Assembly: GCF_010500615.1 (NCBI RefSeq)
Contig: NZ_JAAGNX010000002.1
Span: forward strand, 672,990-736,989
DNA: 64,000 nt
Direction: 5' to 3'
Source of the DNA: Oceanipulchritudo coccoides
GTDB lineage: Bacteria > Verrucomicrobiota > Verrucomicrobiia > Opitutales > Oceanipulchritudinaceae
This document shows positions 1-8,672 of the stretch, in pieces. The translations under genes and the position numbers were made by a program. The notes beneath the pieces are model-generated. The model searched no databases. It was not told the origin of the DNA and was given only the letters and a program-made list of their open reading frames with translations. Numbering within the stretch: the first letter of the stretch is position 1; the number at the start of each line of letters is the position of its first letter.

Positions 1-332
1 AGTTCCTCAACCGGCTCGATGATACCATCCTTTTCAAACCCCTGACCCTTGAGAATATCGAGGCCATCATCGAAATCCTGCTGAAGGACCTCAATAAGCG
101 CCTCAAGGACCGGAAAATTGAGATTTGTCTCGATGAAAAGGCCCGTCACTGGTTTGCCGAGAAGGGTTATGATCCTGTCTATGGAGCCCGGCCGCTTCGA
201 CGCCTTCTCCAGAAACGCGTTGAAAACGCCCTTGCCAGGGGAATTATCAGCGGCGAGATCCGCGAAGGGTCACTTGTCCAGTTCTCTATTGAGGAGGACC
301 AGCCGGTCTGGGCGGAAATTACCAGTTCCTGA
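1..332 (+). CDS. clpB: ClpB disaggregase, C-terminal end (partial)
   Basis: The reading frame enters from the left edge (first full codon at base 3) and runs to a TGA at 330-332. It begins FLNRLDD and contains GYDPVYGARPLRR, the hallmark of the C-terminal D2-small domain of ClpB/Hsp100 ATPases. ClpB is a hexameric AAA+ unfoldase that works with DnaK to rescue aggregated proteins in the cytoplasm. Only about 109 residues are present, so the two Walker modules and the middle coiled coil lie outside the window. ClpC or ClpA are alternatives. The VYGARPLRRLLQK pattern and the short tail after it fit ClpB best. Confidence 0.85.
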   Translation, partial: FLNRLDDTILFKPLTLENIEAIIEILLKDLNKRLKDRKIEICLDEKARHWFAEKGYDPVYGARPLRRLLQKRVENALARGIISGEIREGSLVQFSIEEDQPVWAEITSS

Positions 333-407
333 CTTAAAGCGGGATTTTTTGTTGACGCACCGGGTCGGGCTGGTTTGCTGGCTCCTTTTCCCTAATACAA
401 ATTTATT

Positions 408-608
408 ATGTCCGTAGAAATTAAGATTCGCAAAGGAGAACCGATTGAGCGCGCGCTGCGTCGCCTGAAGAAGCGGCTTGACCGCGAAGGCGTCATCCGT
501 GACGTCCGTGCCAAACGGTATTTTGAAAAGCCCTGTGAAGTACGCCGCCGCAAGAAGAAGGTCGCTGCTTTCTCGGCTATGTTGCGTGCCCGTTACGAAA
601 ATCAGTAA
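408..608 (+). CDS. rpsU: 30S ribosomal protein S21
   Basis: This 66-residue, strongly basic protein starts MSVEIKIRKGEPIERALRRL and carries the S21 core FEKPCEVRRRKKK. S21 is a small late-assembling protein of the 30S subunit near the anti-Shine-Dalgarno helix. Its length and sequence are typical of the family. It stands alone, 75 bp after clpB, and is closed by its own hairpin terminator, so it is probably transcribed as a single gene or from clpB read-through. Confidence 0.96.
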   Translation: MSVEIKIRKGEPIERALRRLKKRLDREGVIRDVRAKRYFEKPCEVRRRKKKVAAFSAMLRARYENQ

Positions 609-633
609 TTGAGCGGAAATTGACCCTTTTCCT

Positions 634-666
634 TCCCCTCCGGATCTCCCGGTGGGGATTTTTTTT
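634..666 (+). terminator. Intrinsic terminator after rpsU
   Basis: A GC-rich stem (TCCCC-T-CCGG pairing with CCGG-T-GGGGA, one T-T mismatch, short loop) is followed directly by a run of eight T. It lies 26 bp after the rpsU stop, as expected for a Rho-independent terminator. Confidence 0.8.
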
Positions 667-732
667 GCCGTTTTTTGATGGGAGGGTTGCCCTTTTGGCA
701 GGGATGCCGTTCTTCTAGAAGCGCCTTATCAA

Positions 733-1671
733 ATGAAATTTTCTGTCTCCAGTTGTTGGAATTCACATCGCCATGACGACGGTTACCCGATGCTCGTCGA
801 ATTGGCCGAGCTTGGATTTGACTATGTCGAGTTGTCGCACGGGACGCGCCTAAGCCTTGTCCCGGGAATTCTCAAGGCACTCGAGGAGGGCATTATCAAG
901 GTGTCTTCGGTTCATAACTTCTGTCCTTTGCCGGTTGGCGTGATGGGCGCAGCGCCTAATTTGTTCGAGCCGAGCTCACCGAGCCGCCGTGAGCGAATTC
1001 TCTGGTTGAACAACACCCTGAGGACGCTGGAATTTGCCCAGCGCGTGGAATGCGAACGGGTTGTTCTCCATTCCGGGAGGACGCTCTTTGTCTGGCGTAA
1101 TCCGGAGCCGGTGTTTGAGGCCGCCTATGAGGTGGATGAAGGGAAAAACAGCGAAACATTTCAACTGGCCCGGGAGAAGGGTCTCAAGCGGCTGCGTAAA
1201 AAGCAGGGGTCGTTCATGAAGCAGCTGAAGAAAAACTACGACCTGCTGGCTGAGAAAGCGAAGGACAAGGGCGTTCTTTTCGGGATTGAAAACCGCGAGG
1301 GATTTACCGAGCTGCCCATGGACGAGGAAATGCCAAACCTTATCGACAGCCTGAAGGAACACGGCGTTTTTGGTTACTGGCATGATTCTGGCCATGCCCA
1401 GCTCAAGGAGCGCATGGGCTTGCTTGAGCATAAAGGCTTTCTTGAATCCCTCCGGCCCAACTTGGTAGGGTTCCATTTGCATGACGTGAGCACGGAGGAC
1501 CGGGATCACCAGGTTCCCGGAACGGGAGTCATTGACTGGGACATGCTGGCCAAGTTTGTCCGATCCGACGATGTGGTCGTGATGGAGATGAGTCCGCGCC
1601 TGTCTTCTGAGCAGATGCGGGAAGGCCGTGAATTTCTCCTCCGGACAATTCCCGCCCTGAGCGCATCATGA
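733..1671 (+). CDS. Sugar phosphate isomerase/epimerase family TIM-barrel protein
   Basis: This 312-residue protein looks like the AP-endonuclease-2 / xylose-isomerase-like TIM barrel family. Likely metal ligands sit where the family places them: Glu186 in GIENREG, Asp218 and His221 in WHDSGH, His250 in HLHD, and Glu285 in VVMEMSPR. The family includes sugar epimerases, hydroxypyruvate isomerases and endonuclease IV. The substrate cannot be read from sequence. The N-terminus (MKFSVSSCWNSHRH) is a normal first strand. The last codon overlaps the start of maf by 4 bp (ATGA), so the two are co-transcribed. A sugar isomerase is more likely than a DNA repair enzyme, because the DNA-binding loops of endonuclease IV are not evident. 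Confidence 0.75.
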   Translation: MKFSVSSCWNSHRHDDGYPMLVELAELGFDYVELSHGTRLSLVPGILKALEEGIIKVSSVHNFCPLPVGVMGAAPNLFEPSSPSRRERILWLNNTLRTLEFAQRVECERVVLHSGRTLFVWRNPEPVFEAAYEVDEGKNSETFQLAREKGLKRLRKKQGSFMKQLKKNYDLLAEKAKDKGVLFGIENREGFTELPMDEEMPNLIDSLKEHGVFGYWHDSGHAQLKERMGLLEHKGFLESLRPNLVGFHLHDVSTEDRDHQVPGTGVIDWDMLAKFVRSDDVVVMEMSPRLSSEQMREGREFLLRTIPALSAS

Positions 1672-2261
1672 AGGCCCCCGTGGAGTGGATTCTCGCCTCG
1701 GGATCCCCGCGGCGCCGTGAGTTGCTATCGCAACTAAAGGCTGATTTCCGGGTCGTCACCGCGGATGTGGAGGAATGGGAGCCGGATCACGCGGACCCGG
1801 TGGAGCAGGTCGAGGAGAACGCTCGTCGAAAAGGTGAAGCAGTTGCTGCCCGCCACGCTGACGCCCTTGTCATTGCGGCAGATACGACCGTTGCCCTCGG
1901 CAAGCGCCTTTTTGCGAAGCCGAAGAATCCGGATCACGCAGTCTCAATGCTGACTGAACTAAGCGGCCGGACCCATCAGGTTCTCACCGGGGTGGCACTC
2001 TTTTTCAACGGACAGTCGCATGTTTTCCACGAGAGCAGTTCAGTCGAATTCCGTCCTCTTGACCCGGAGCAAATCAGCATCTACATGGAGCGCGTGCACG
2101 TTTTCGACAAGGCGGGAGCCTACGCCATTCAGGAGCACGGGGACCTGGTGATTGAGCGTTATTCTGGCTCCTTTGAAAATATCATGGGTCTTCCTGTTCA
2201 ACGTTTGCGCGATGAATTAGTCTCAAGAGGGTGGGAGCTTCTTCCCGAATTGGATGATTGA
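1668..2261 (+). CDS. maf: Maf-family nucleoside triphosphate pyrophosphatase
   Basis: This 197-residue protein has the Maf signature near the N-terminus (ILASGSPRRRELL, residues 8-20) and the AADTTV motif near residue 72, with the catalytic Asp. Maf proteins hydrolyse non-canonical or modified NTPs (dTTP/UTP or m7GTP) to monophosphates. The size is normal. The start overlaps the upstream isomerase (ATGA), and the stop overlaps the start of the TonB-like gene (TGATG), so the three genes form one transcript. Confidence 0.92.
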   Translation: MKAPVEWILASGSPRRRELLSQLKADFRVVTADVEEWEPDHADPVEQVEENARRKGEAVAARHADALVIAADTTVALGKRLFAKPKNPDHAVSMLTELSGRTHQVLTGVALFFNGQSHVFHESSSVEFRPLDPEQISIYMERVHVFDKAGAYAIQEHGDLVIERYSGSFENIMGLPVQRLRDELVSRGWELLPELDD

Positions 2262-3385
2262 TGCGATTGCAAACGACAGACAAGCCCGGTACTGAACCGC
2301 GGGATGCTTCCCAAAGGCTTCTCGATGAGCCGTCCCGGGGAAACCGCGACAGCCTTTTTGCGGCGGTTCTCCTGGCGTTTTTTCTTCACCTGCTCCTCTT
2401 CTGGGCGACCCCATCCTCCCTTTTTGAAAAGCCCGCACAAAGTGAGCTGGTTCCGCAATCCATGGAGATTATGCTGGAGCCATTACCTGAGGAACCTGAG
2501 CTGGAAGAGCGCTATGTGCGCGCCGCCCCCAATATTACCGAAGCCAAGCCGGAGGAAACAATGAATATCTCCGACCGCGATCAACGCGCCGCGCAGGAGG
2601 AGCAGGTGCCACTTGATCCGGAGAATACGCCTTATGTCGAGGGAGACGAGGAGGAGTCCAACCGCCTTGTGCAGGGAAATCCTTTTCAGGAACCGACGCC
2701 GCAGACACCGCCTGCGGCAAGTCAGTCTGCCGGAGCAAGCCCGATGGTGCAACAGGAGGCCGCCCCCGAAAAACTTCCTGCTGAAACGGTGCAGGACCTT
2801 CTCGAGGAAATCCCCGAAGAGGAAGAGGGTCTGGCCAGTATTGAAAAGCCCGATGAGGCTGTTGATGAGCCTGAAGACCCGACCGAAATGCGCGATCCGG
2901 TGGCCGTGACAAGCCCGCAGGACCGGCAGGGTGAGGCACAGTTGACAACTCCCCCTCAAGCCCAGCAGGAACAGGCTCCAACGCCGCGTCCACGTCCGCG
3001 CGTGGAGCGGGACACGTCATTTGGCCCGATCAAGGACAACCGCCAGGGCGCCATTCAGGTGGGCCGCCTCGCCTTTGACGCGCAGTACTCGGAATTTGGC
3101 GAATATTGGCGGCGGGTGGCTGAGATTATTGAAGCCCGCTGGCGTAATCTAGTCTACAATACCAAGTCGATCCCATTCGGTGGATACAAGGTCGTGGTTG
3201 AGTTTTCCATTACCCGGGACGGTTCCGTGCAGGATGTGAATGTCAGCCACTCCACCGCTGGCAAGCTCGCCGAGACCATATCCGTTGACTCGATAGTCGG
3301 GGAGGCGCCTTTCTTCGACTGGACTCCGGAGATGATTGTCAAGATGGGTGAGAAGGCGGGATGCGCCATTCATTTTTACTACTGA
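2261..3385 (+). CDS. TonB-like inner-membrane protein with long Pro/Glu-rich linker
   Basis: The 374 residues are arranged as in TonB/TolA. There is a short cytoplasmic N-terminus and one membrane helix at about residues 31-50, which includes a His (FFLHLLLFW), as TonB has a functional His in its helix. A periplasmic stretch of about 200 residues rich in Pro, Glu and Gln follows, then a globular C-terminal domain of about 100 residues (from FGEYWRRVAEII). The likely role is transfer of proton-motive energy, or a tether, from inner to outer membrane. No exbB/exbD genes are in the window. The ATG at 2261 overlaps the maf stop, and I prefer it to a TTG one codon earlier. Confidence 0.65.
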   Translation: MRLQTTDKPGTEPRDASQRLLDEPSRGNRDSLFAAVLLAFFLHLLLFWATPSSLFEKPAQSELVPQSMEIMLEPLPEEPELEERYVRAAPNITEAKPEETMNISDRDQRAAQEEQVPLDPENTPYVEGDEEESNRLVQGNPFQEPTPQTPPAASQSAGASPMVQQEAAPEKLPAETVQDLLEEIPEEEEGLASIEKPDEAVDEPEDPTEMRDPVAVTSPQDRQGEAQLTTPPQAQQEQAPTPRPRPRVERDTSFGPIKDNRQGAIQVGRLAFDAQYSEFGEYWRRVAEIIEARWRNLVYNTKSIPFGGYKVVVEFSITRDGSVQDVNVSHSTAGKLAETISVDSIVGEAPFFDWTPEMIVKMGEKAGCAIHFYY

Positions 3386-3389
3386 TGTC

Positions 3390-4112
3390 ATGAAAATCCC
3401 GCTACATCCAGCTTGTTCATTATTGAAGGCGGACCCCTCCGGCCTCCTTGCCGTCGAAAAGGCGACAGGTGTGCTGTCCCACCCCAACAAAAAGGATGAC
3501 CGGGCCTCATCCCTGCTGGCCGTTTCATATGATCAGGACAGCGAGGCCTACATCGATGGCGGGAAGCGCTGGTATCTTCTCAACCGGCTGGATGGGCCCA
3601 CATCGGGTGTCGTCCTTCTTGCTGAAGATCCAGAGCTGGCTGGTCTGGTGAAAGAGGCCTTTGCACAACACCGAATTGAAAAGGCCTACGTTGCGATCGT
3701 AAAAGGGATTCCGGCCCGCAAGCACGACACGTGGCGGGATTATCTTGTGACGCGGAAGCGGGGGTCGGCACTCCGGACGGAAACAGCGCGTGGCAAACCC
3801 AACGCAATGCTTGAGATGGAGCTTCAACAGCGTGGCGCAGGCCCGCCAGCACGGGCAATGGTCCTGCTCAAGCCATCCACGGGTAAAACCCATCAGTTGC
3901 GGGTGCAGTGTGCCAGCCGGCACCTGCCGATCATTGGAGACGCCACCTACGGCGATTTTCGATTCAACCGCGAATTCAAGCATCGGACTGGAGAAAACCG
4001 GCTCTTTCTGCACAGCTGGAAAACCCGCTTGCAAGTGGACTTCCGGGGACACACCCTGAAGTTCTCGGTCGAAAGCCCGATCCCGAAGGCTTTTCCCCTT
4101 GCCCTCCAATGA
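3390..4112 (+). CDS. RluA-type RNA pseudouridine synthase
   Basis: This 240-residue protein has the RluA/TruC catalytic block LLNRLDGPTSGVVLLA, where the Asp is the catalytic nucleophile, and the downstream motifs KAYVAIVKG and GKTHQLRVQ. The enzyme isomerises uridine to pseudouridine in rRNA or tRNA. There is no N-terminal S4 domain, as in single-domain members. The family usually has HRLD and here it is NRLD. An in-frame start at 3336 exists, but it lies inside the upstream gene, and the ATG at 3390 gives the expected length. The target uridine cannot be assigned. Confidence 0.85.
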   Translation: MKIPLHPACSLLKADPSGLLAVEKATGVLSHPNKKDDRASSLLAVSYDQDSEAYIDGGKRWYLLNRLDGPTSGVVLLAEDPELAGLVKEAFAQHRIEKAYVAIVKGIPARKHDTWRDYLVTRKRGSALRTETARGKPNAMLEMELQQRGAGPPARAMVLLKPSTGKTHQLRVQCASRHLPIIGDATYGDFRFNREFKHRTGENRLFLHSWKTRLQVDFRGHTLKFSVESPIPKAFPLALQ

Positions 4113-4138
4113 TTCAATTTCCTTAACAAATTCAACTT

Positions 4139-5170
4139 ATGATTATTTCAAAAGCACCTACCTTGACGAACAGCCAGCTCGCTGAAGTCGAAGCAATCGT
4201 TGGCGGATTTGGCTGTAAGATCCAGGTGATCTACGGGGCACACCGGAATATCTACGCGATTATCGGGGACGAGCGCAGCGAGACCATGGTCAATCGCCTG
4301 CTCGGTCTTGAGTACATTGATCGCGTCGACCGGATGGAGTCGGTCTATAAGCTCATGGACAAGCGCTCTGACCTTGCCAACCACAAGACCGTTATCGGTG
4401 GAGTGGAGCTGGGCAAGGAACCGCTCTTCATCGCCGGGCACTGCACAATTGATCCTGATAATGGCTCAGCATTCCTTGAAACAGCTGAGGCGGTGAAGGA
4501 GGCGGGTGCGCATGTTATCCGCGGTGGTGTCTGGAAACCCCGCACTTCTCCGCATAGTTTCCAGGGAACCGCAAAATCGATGGATTTCCTGCTTGAGGCA
4601 CGACAGCGCACAGGTTTGCCGGTGATTGCCGAGGTGATGGATGAGGCCCAGTTGAAGTATGCGGTCGAGGCAAAGGTCGACATGCTCCAGATCGGGACAC
4701 GGAACGCCTTGAATTATACCCTGCTGGCCGAAATCGGTCGACAGACAGCTGAGGTGGGAATACCGGTGCTCTTGAAACGAGGCCGTCACATGGGACCGGT
4801 TGACGAATTCATTTCCGCAGCGGAATACATTGTCGCCAACGGCAATCCCAATGTCATTTTTTGTCCGCGTGGGACGATGCCGGCACTCGACGGGTTCCGG
4901 AACCATCCCGATGAGAGCGTGACGCCTCTCCTGAAGGAGAAGTCCTGGGTTCCCGTGATTGCTGATCCGTCCCACTCCGTCGGGCGGGCCAAGTATGTTC
5001 CCGCGTGTTCCCTTGCCTCGATTGCTTATGGAGCCGACGGGCTGGTCATTGAATCCCACGTTAATCCAATAACCGGAATCGGGGATGACCCGAAGCAGAG
5101 TATCACTCCGGATGTACTGAAAAAACTGATACAAGACGCAAGGATCCTGTGGGATCTTGTCCATTCCTGA
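4139..5170 (+). CDS. aroF: 3-deoxy-7-phosphoheptulonate (DAHP) synthase, ferredoxin-domain type
   Basis: This enzyme would condense phosphoenolpyruvate and erythrose 4-phosphate, the first step of the shikimate pathway. The N-terminal 75 or so residues resemble the ACT/ferredoxin-like regulatory domain of the AroAI-beta class. The catalytic barrel carries KPRTSPHSFQG, VIAEVMDEAQ, QIGTRNALN, VLLKRG and IADPSHSVGR. The metal-binding segment is FIAGHCTIDP, where most family members have GPCSVES. The Cys is kept but the neighbouring residues differ. Length (343) is normal. No other aromatic-pathway gene is nearby. Confidence 0.9.
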   Translation: MIISKAPTLTNSQLAEVEAIVGGFGCKIQVIYGAHRNIYAIIGDERSETMVNRLLGLEYIDRVDRMESVYKLMDKRSDLANHKTVIGGVELGKEPLFIAGHCTIDPDNGSAFLETAEAVKEAGAHVIRGGVWKPRTSPHSFQGTAKSMDFLLEARQRTGLPVIAEVMDEAQLKYAVEAKVDMLQIGTRNALNYTLLAEIGRQTAEVGIPVLLKRGRHMGPVDEFISAAEYIVANGNPNVIFCPRGTMPALDGFRNHPDESVTPLLKEKSWVPVIADPSHSVGRAKYVPACSLASIAYGADGLVIESHVNPITGIGDDPKQSITPDVLKKLIQDARILWDLVHS

Positions 5171-5192
5171 GACAGGCGGCCCGGTTTCAAAG

Positions 5193-6047
5193 ATGCGCTA
5201 TCTCCTTGTGGACAACGGAAGCTTGCGTGCCTCCAGCGTGTTGAATTTGCGCAGGGTGGCCCGTGACCTCAGCGAGGCCACTGGTTTGGAAATCCTGCCC
5301 TCCTCACTTCTGCATTCCAGCAAGGTACCCGTCGGGGATTTGGAGGGTGAAGCGGCTGTCAATCTGGAGCGTCGCATCAGGTTGTTTCTCGAAGCCGGTG
5401 AGCGCGACTTCACGATCATTCCCTTTTTCTTTGGAAAGAGTGGGGCAATTACCGGTTACCTCCCGGAAAGGCTGGCCTATCGCCGTGAAAAACATGGAGA
5501 TTTCAATGTCTGGCGGACGCCCTTCCTCGCTCATGGACTGGAGGAAAAATCCCAAAACTCCATTGATCTGGATGTGAACCACAAGCTTGTCGATATTCTA
5601 GCTGACCGCGTGAGGGAGGTAATTCGCGACAAGAAGCTTTCCCGGCCCAAGGTTGCTGTTGTCGATCATGGGTCTCCCAAGCCGGAGGTTGCGATGCTTA
5701 GGAATGAAGTATCCTGCGCTCTTGCAGGCGCTCTGGGCAACGAGGTTTGTGCGCTTTTCCAATCCTCAATGGAGCGCCGTGAAGGCGATGAATTTGCGTT
5801 CAACGAACCGCTTCTCGAAAAGCTCCTGCGCCATCCTGAATGGAACCACGGGGACGTGGTCATTTCCATGCTTTTTCTATCGCCGGGCAGGCATGCCGGC
5901 CAAGGCGGCGATATTGACGGGATATGCAAGGCGGCCGAGGCTGAGTCACCTGGCTTGCGCACGCACATGACGGGCCTCGTCGGCGATCACCCGGGAATGA
6001 TTCCGCTTCTCCAGCAAAGGCTGGAAATGGAACGGATCCCGATGTGA
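5193..6047 (+). CDS. CbiX/SirB-like chelatase-fold protein
   Basis: About 284 residues. The second half holds VAVVDHGSPKPEV, which resembles the metal-binding HGS segment of CbiX/SirB sirohydrochlorin chelatases, and MLFLSPGRHAGQGGDI, which resembles their second conserved block. The first half looks like a weaker repeat of the same fold (FTIIPFFFGKSGAI). Known members insert Co or Fe into sirohydrochlorin. The cobA gene near 43.6 kb makes the precursor of that substrate, but it is far away, so this function is inference. An earlier ATG at 5157 would overlap aroF by 14 bp. I prefer 5193. Confidence 0.6.
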   Translation: MRYLLVDNGSLRASSVLNLRRVARDLSEATGLEILPSSLLHSSKVPVGDLEGEAAVNLERRIRLFLEAGERDFTIIPFFFGKSGAITGYLPERLAYRREKHGDFNVWRTPFLAHGLEEKSQNSIDLDVNHKLVDILADRVREVIRDKKLSRPKVAVVDHGSPKPEVAMLRNEVSCALAGALGNEVCALFQSSMERREGDEFAFNEPLLEKLLRHPEWNHGDVVISMLFLSPGRHAGQGGDIDGICKAAEAESPGLRTHMTGLVGDHPGMIPLLQQRLEMERIPM

Positions 6048-6054
6048 CAAAGGT

Positions 6055-7425
6055 CTACTTGTCGGCAACGGCGAGCAGGATGGCCTTTGAGACGGCGATC
6101 CCCTTTTCGAGGCTGGCGACATTGAAGGATTCATTTGGCGAGTGGAGATTATTTTCCTCCGTGCCCATTCCGAGCATGATGCAATCCAGACCGAGGACCT
6201 TGTTGATTTCGCCAATAATTGGAATCGATCCTCCTCCGCGGAGGTAAAGTGGCGGTAATCCAAATTCCTTCTCAACCGCCTCTTCGCAAGCCTTGAAAGC
6301 CTTGGCCAGATGGGGATTCTGGTCGGCGGGCGTATTTGATCTGCCCGGGGGAACAACAGAGTACGGCATGCCATCGTGGCCTTCCTTGATGTTCAGCCGA
6401 ACTTCCTTCGGGCAGCGCTCGCGGATGGCGGCAAAGACTTTCTTCTGGATGTCGTCCGGATCTTGATTTGCCACCAGCCGGCAGGTGATCTTGGCGAATG
6501 CCTTTGAAGGGATGATTGTCTTGTCTCCCTCGCCCTGGTAGCCGCCACCAATCCCATTTATTTCAAGCGTGGGTTCATAGCGGATGGCTTCCATGCCGGT
6601 ACGGTTGTTCGCCGTGAACAAACCGGGAACCCCTGTTGATTCCCTGAGCTCCTCATCTCCCGATGGCAACTTGGCAATTTCTTCTTTCTCCCAATCAGCT
6701 GGAAGGATCACATCATCATAAAAGCCGGGTACATTGATGCGGCCATCTGGATGGTGCAGGCTGGCACAGATTTCCGTGAGGGCCTGTAGTGGATTGTAGA
6801 TTGCCCCGCCAAAGCCACCGGAATGAAGGTCACGTGAGGGTCCGCTGACTTCGATTTCGAGGGAAACAATTCCGCGCAGGCCCATATTGATGGCTACCTG
6901 GTCCTCGGAAGGATTCAGGGTATCCGAGAGCAGGACGAAATCTCCCCGCAAACTCTCCCCATGGCTCTCCAGGACCATCGGAAGGCTTGGGCTGCCGATT
7001 TCCTCCTCTCCCTCGATGAGGAAAGTGATACGCAAGGGAAGATCGGGCTTTTCCTCAAGTAACCGGGCCACCGCAGTGACATGCACCATCATCGGGCCTT
7101 TGTTGTCCGCCACGCCACGCCCGTACAGGCGGGTGCCGCGCATCGTGGGTTCAAAGGCCGGGGAGTCCCAGAGATCAAGGGGATCCGGTGGTTGCACATC
7201 GTAGTGTCCGTAAATGATGACATGGGGCCAGCTATCTGGGCCGTTGCGCCGGGCGAGGACAACTGGATGGCGCGGGGTATCCACGACTTCCACTTCCAAG
7301 CTCATTTTTGAAAACAATTTGGTCAGGACGTCTCGCGTCCCCTGCATCCCATCTGCGTAGGCCGAGTCCGTCGAGACACTCGGATTACTGACCAATTCCT
7401 TAATGACTTCAATCGGGTCAAACAT
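6055..7425 (-). CDS. M20-family metallopeptidase (dipeptidase-like)
   Basis: This 456-residue protein has the di-zinc site of the M20/ArgE/DapE/carboxypeptidase G2 family: IIYGHYDVQPP (first metal His and nearby Asp), GRGVADNKGP (bridging Asp) and LIEGEEEIGSPS (catalytic Glu pair). The DLHSGGFGG segment belongs to the dimerisation/lid domain. It probably cleaves dipeptides or N-acylated amino acids. The length and the PPDPLDLW motif fit the CPG2/carnosine-dipeptidase branch better than DapE or ArgE. It converges on the preceding gene with a 7-bp gap and stands alone. Confidence 0.88.
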   Translation of the reverse strand: MFDPIEVIKELVSNPSVSTDSAYADGMQGTRDVLTKLFSKMSLEVEVVDTPRHPVVLARRNGPDSWPHVIIYGHYDVQPPDPLDLWDSPAFEPTMRGTRLYGRGVADNKGPMMVHVTAVARLLEEKPDLPLRITFLIEGEEEIGSPSLPMVLESHGESLRGDFVLLSDTLNPSEDQVAINMGLRGIVSLEIEVSGPSRDLHSGGFGGAIYNPLQALTEICASLHHPDGRINVPGFYDDVILPADWEKEEIAKLPSGDEELRESTGVPGLFTANNRTGMEAIRYEPTLEINGIGGGYQGEGDKTIIPSKAFAKITCRLVANQDPDDIQKKVFAAIRERCPKEVRLNIKEGHDGMPYSVVPPGRSNTPADQNPHLAKAFKACEEAVEKEFGLPPLYLRGGGSIPIIGEINKVLGLDCIMLGMGTEENNLHSPNESFNVASLEKGIAVSKAILLAVADK

Positions 7426-7592
7426 GGAAGGAAGGTGGACCGGGAAGCCCGAAAATGCAAGTTTGCCAACGCATGCTGGAGTGTAATTGTTGGTCGATGC
7501 TTTCGAGGATGTTCAGTCGGGTTGGGGTGAATAACGAAATTGATCTCAATGTTGATAATCTTGAGCGGATGTTGGAGAGTTAAGCTGTTGTT

Positions 7593-7964
7593 ATGAAGAT
7601 GCAGGATCGTAGGCCGCGGGAGACGCGTTTTGAATCGGGCAATCCGGAGGCCCGGTTGGCGCTCCTGCGTGAGCAGGCACCGACGCTTGGAACCAACAGA
7701 AAACTCCGTGCCTACGCTATTCTGGGGTCCCTGTTAATGGTTCTCACGGTGGCCGCCTTTTACTTTGCCATCCAGATTTACAAGGCGGCAGCAGAGGACG
7801 AATCAAACGAGAATTTGATTGAAGTCGACCAGGCACCGGAAATTACCGAGACCGAGACCCAAAAGGCCGTGGCCCGGATTGAGGCTGAGGAAGCAGCCCT
7901 TGAAGAAGAGCTCAAACAACAGCTTGAGGAGCTCAAGACGGTCGATCTGCTCGGAAATGACTGA
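7593..7964 (+). CDS. Hypothetical single-pass membrane protein
   Basis: 123 residues: a polar N-terminus of about 45 residues, one hydrophobic helix at about residues 48-66 (ILGSLLMVLTVAAFYFAI), then a Glu-rich, probably coiled-coil tail (EAEEAALEEELKQQLEELK). I recognise no family. The start ATG follows 167 bp of non-coding sequence, and the gene is flanked by opposing genes, so it is probably transcribed alone. Confidence 0.55.
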   Translation: MKMQDRRPRETRFESGNPEARLALLREQAPTLGTNRKLRAYAILGSLLMVLTVAAFYFAIQIYKAAAEDESNENLIEVDQAPEITETETQKAVARIEAEEAALEEELKQQLEELKTVDLLGND

Positions 7965-8022
7965 GCCCCGCGGCTTCCCGTGCAATTCTTGGACGTAGTG
8001 AGCGGGTTTATCCAGTACGGGT

Positions 8023-8646
8023 TCAGATCACAAGGACCAGCCCAGCCTGCACCAGGCCAATGAGAAAGCCGATCACCCCGCCGAGGATTTCAATGCTCCG
8101 AAATTCCTTCTGGGCGAGCTTCCGGACAATGGATTCCAGTTGGTCGAGATCGAAGGCGTGAATTTTTTCCTCTACGATCTTCCGCACGGCAATTTTCCGT
8201 TCAACCTCCGTTGAGACCTTTTCGAGAAGCGGTTCAGTTTCTGCCGAGAGACTTTCCAAGGCGACTTTGGTGAGGTTGTAGAGTAGTTTGTCGTTCACGA
8301 AATTTCCCAGCAGGGGGATTTGCCGCAACTTTGGGGCAAGGCGGTCCCAGACAATGTTGGTCGCCAGCTCATCAAGGTACGGTTGTAGATCAATCTTGTG
8401 AATCTCGTTCCGGATAAGGTGTTGGTTGAATAATTCACTTTCGACAATTTCCCCGACCCGTTTGGCCAGCTCCGACTGGCGCTTCGGAATGAGTCCCTGA
8501 ACCCTTAGGCCCAAAAAGTTGATGGGTTCGCGGGGGCGAAAGAGCATCTGGATGGCCAAACGGTTTGTTAGCCAGCCGATGCAGGCCCCGATCAAGGGGA
8601 AGACCGTGAGGTAAATAATAATCTGTGAGCTTTCCGGTAAATCCAT
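8023..8646 (-). CDS. DUF445 family membrane protein
   Basis: About 207 residues. The N-terminal membrane segment is followed by GWLTNRLAIQMLFRP and GLIPKRQSELAKRVGEIV, the recognisable core of DUF445 (YheB-like) proteins, and a second hydrophobic segment lies at the C-terminus (IGFLIGLVQAGLVLVI). The function of the family is unknown. A TTG 27 bp upstream would extend it to 8673, touching the divergent gene. The ATG at 8646 is preferred and leaves a 26-bp gap between the two start codons. Confidence 0.85.
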   Translation of the reverse strand: MDLPESSQIIIYLTVFPLIGACIGWLTNRLAIQMLFRPREPINFLGLRVQGLIPKRQSELAKRVGEIVESELFNQHLIRNEIHKIDLQPYLDELATNIVWDRLAPKLRQIPLLGNFVNDKLLYNLTKVALESLSAETEPLLEKVSTEVERKIAVRKIVEEKIHAFDLDQLESIVRKLAQKEFRSIEILGGVIGFLIGLVQAGLVLVI

Positions 8647-8672
8647 TTGAGATGTAGCTTGAATAGGATTCA

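Noticed and set aside
976-1509. 177-codon minus-strand frame opposite the TIM-barrel gene
   Set aside because: It lies wholly inside a well-supported gene and has no family features.
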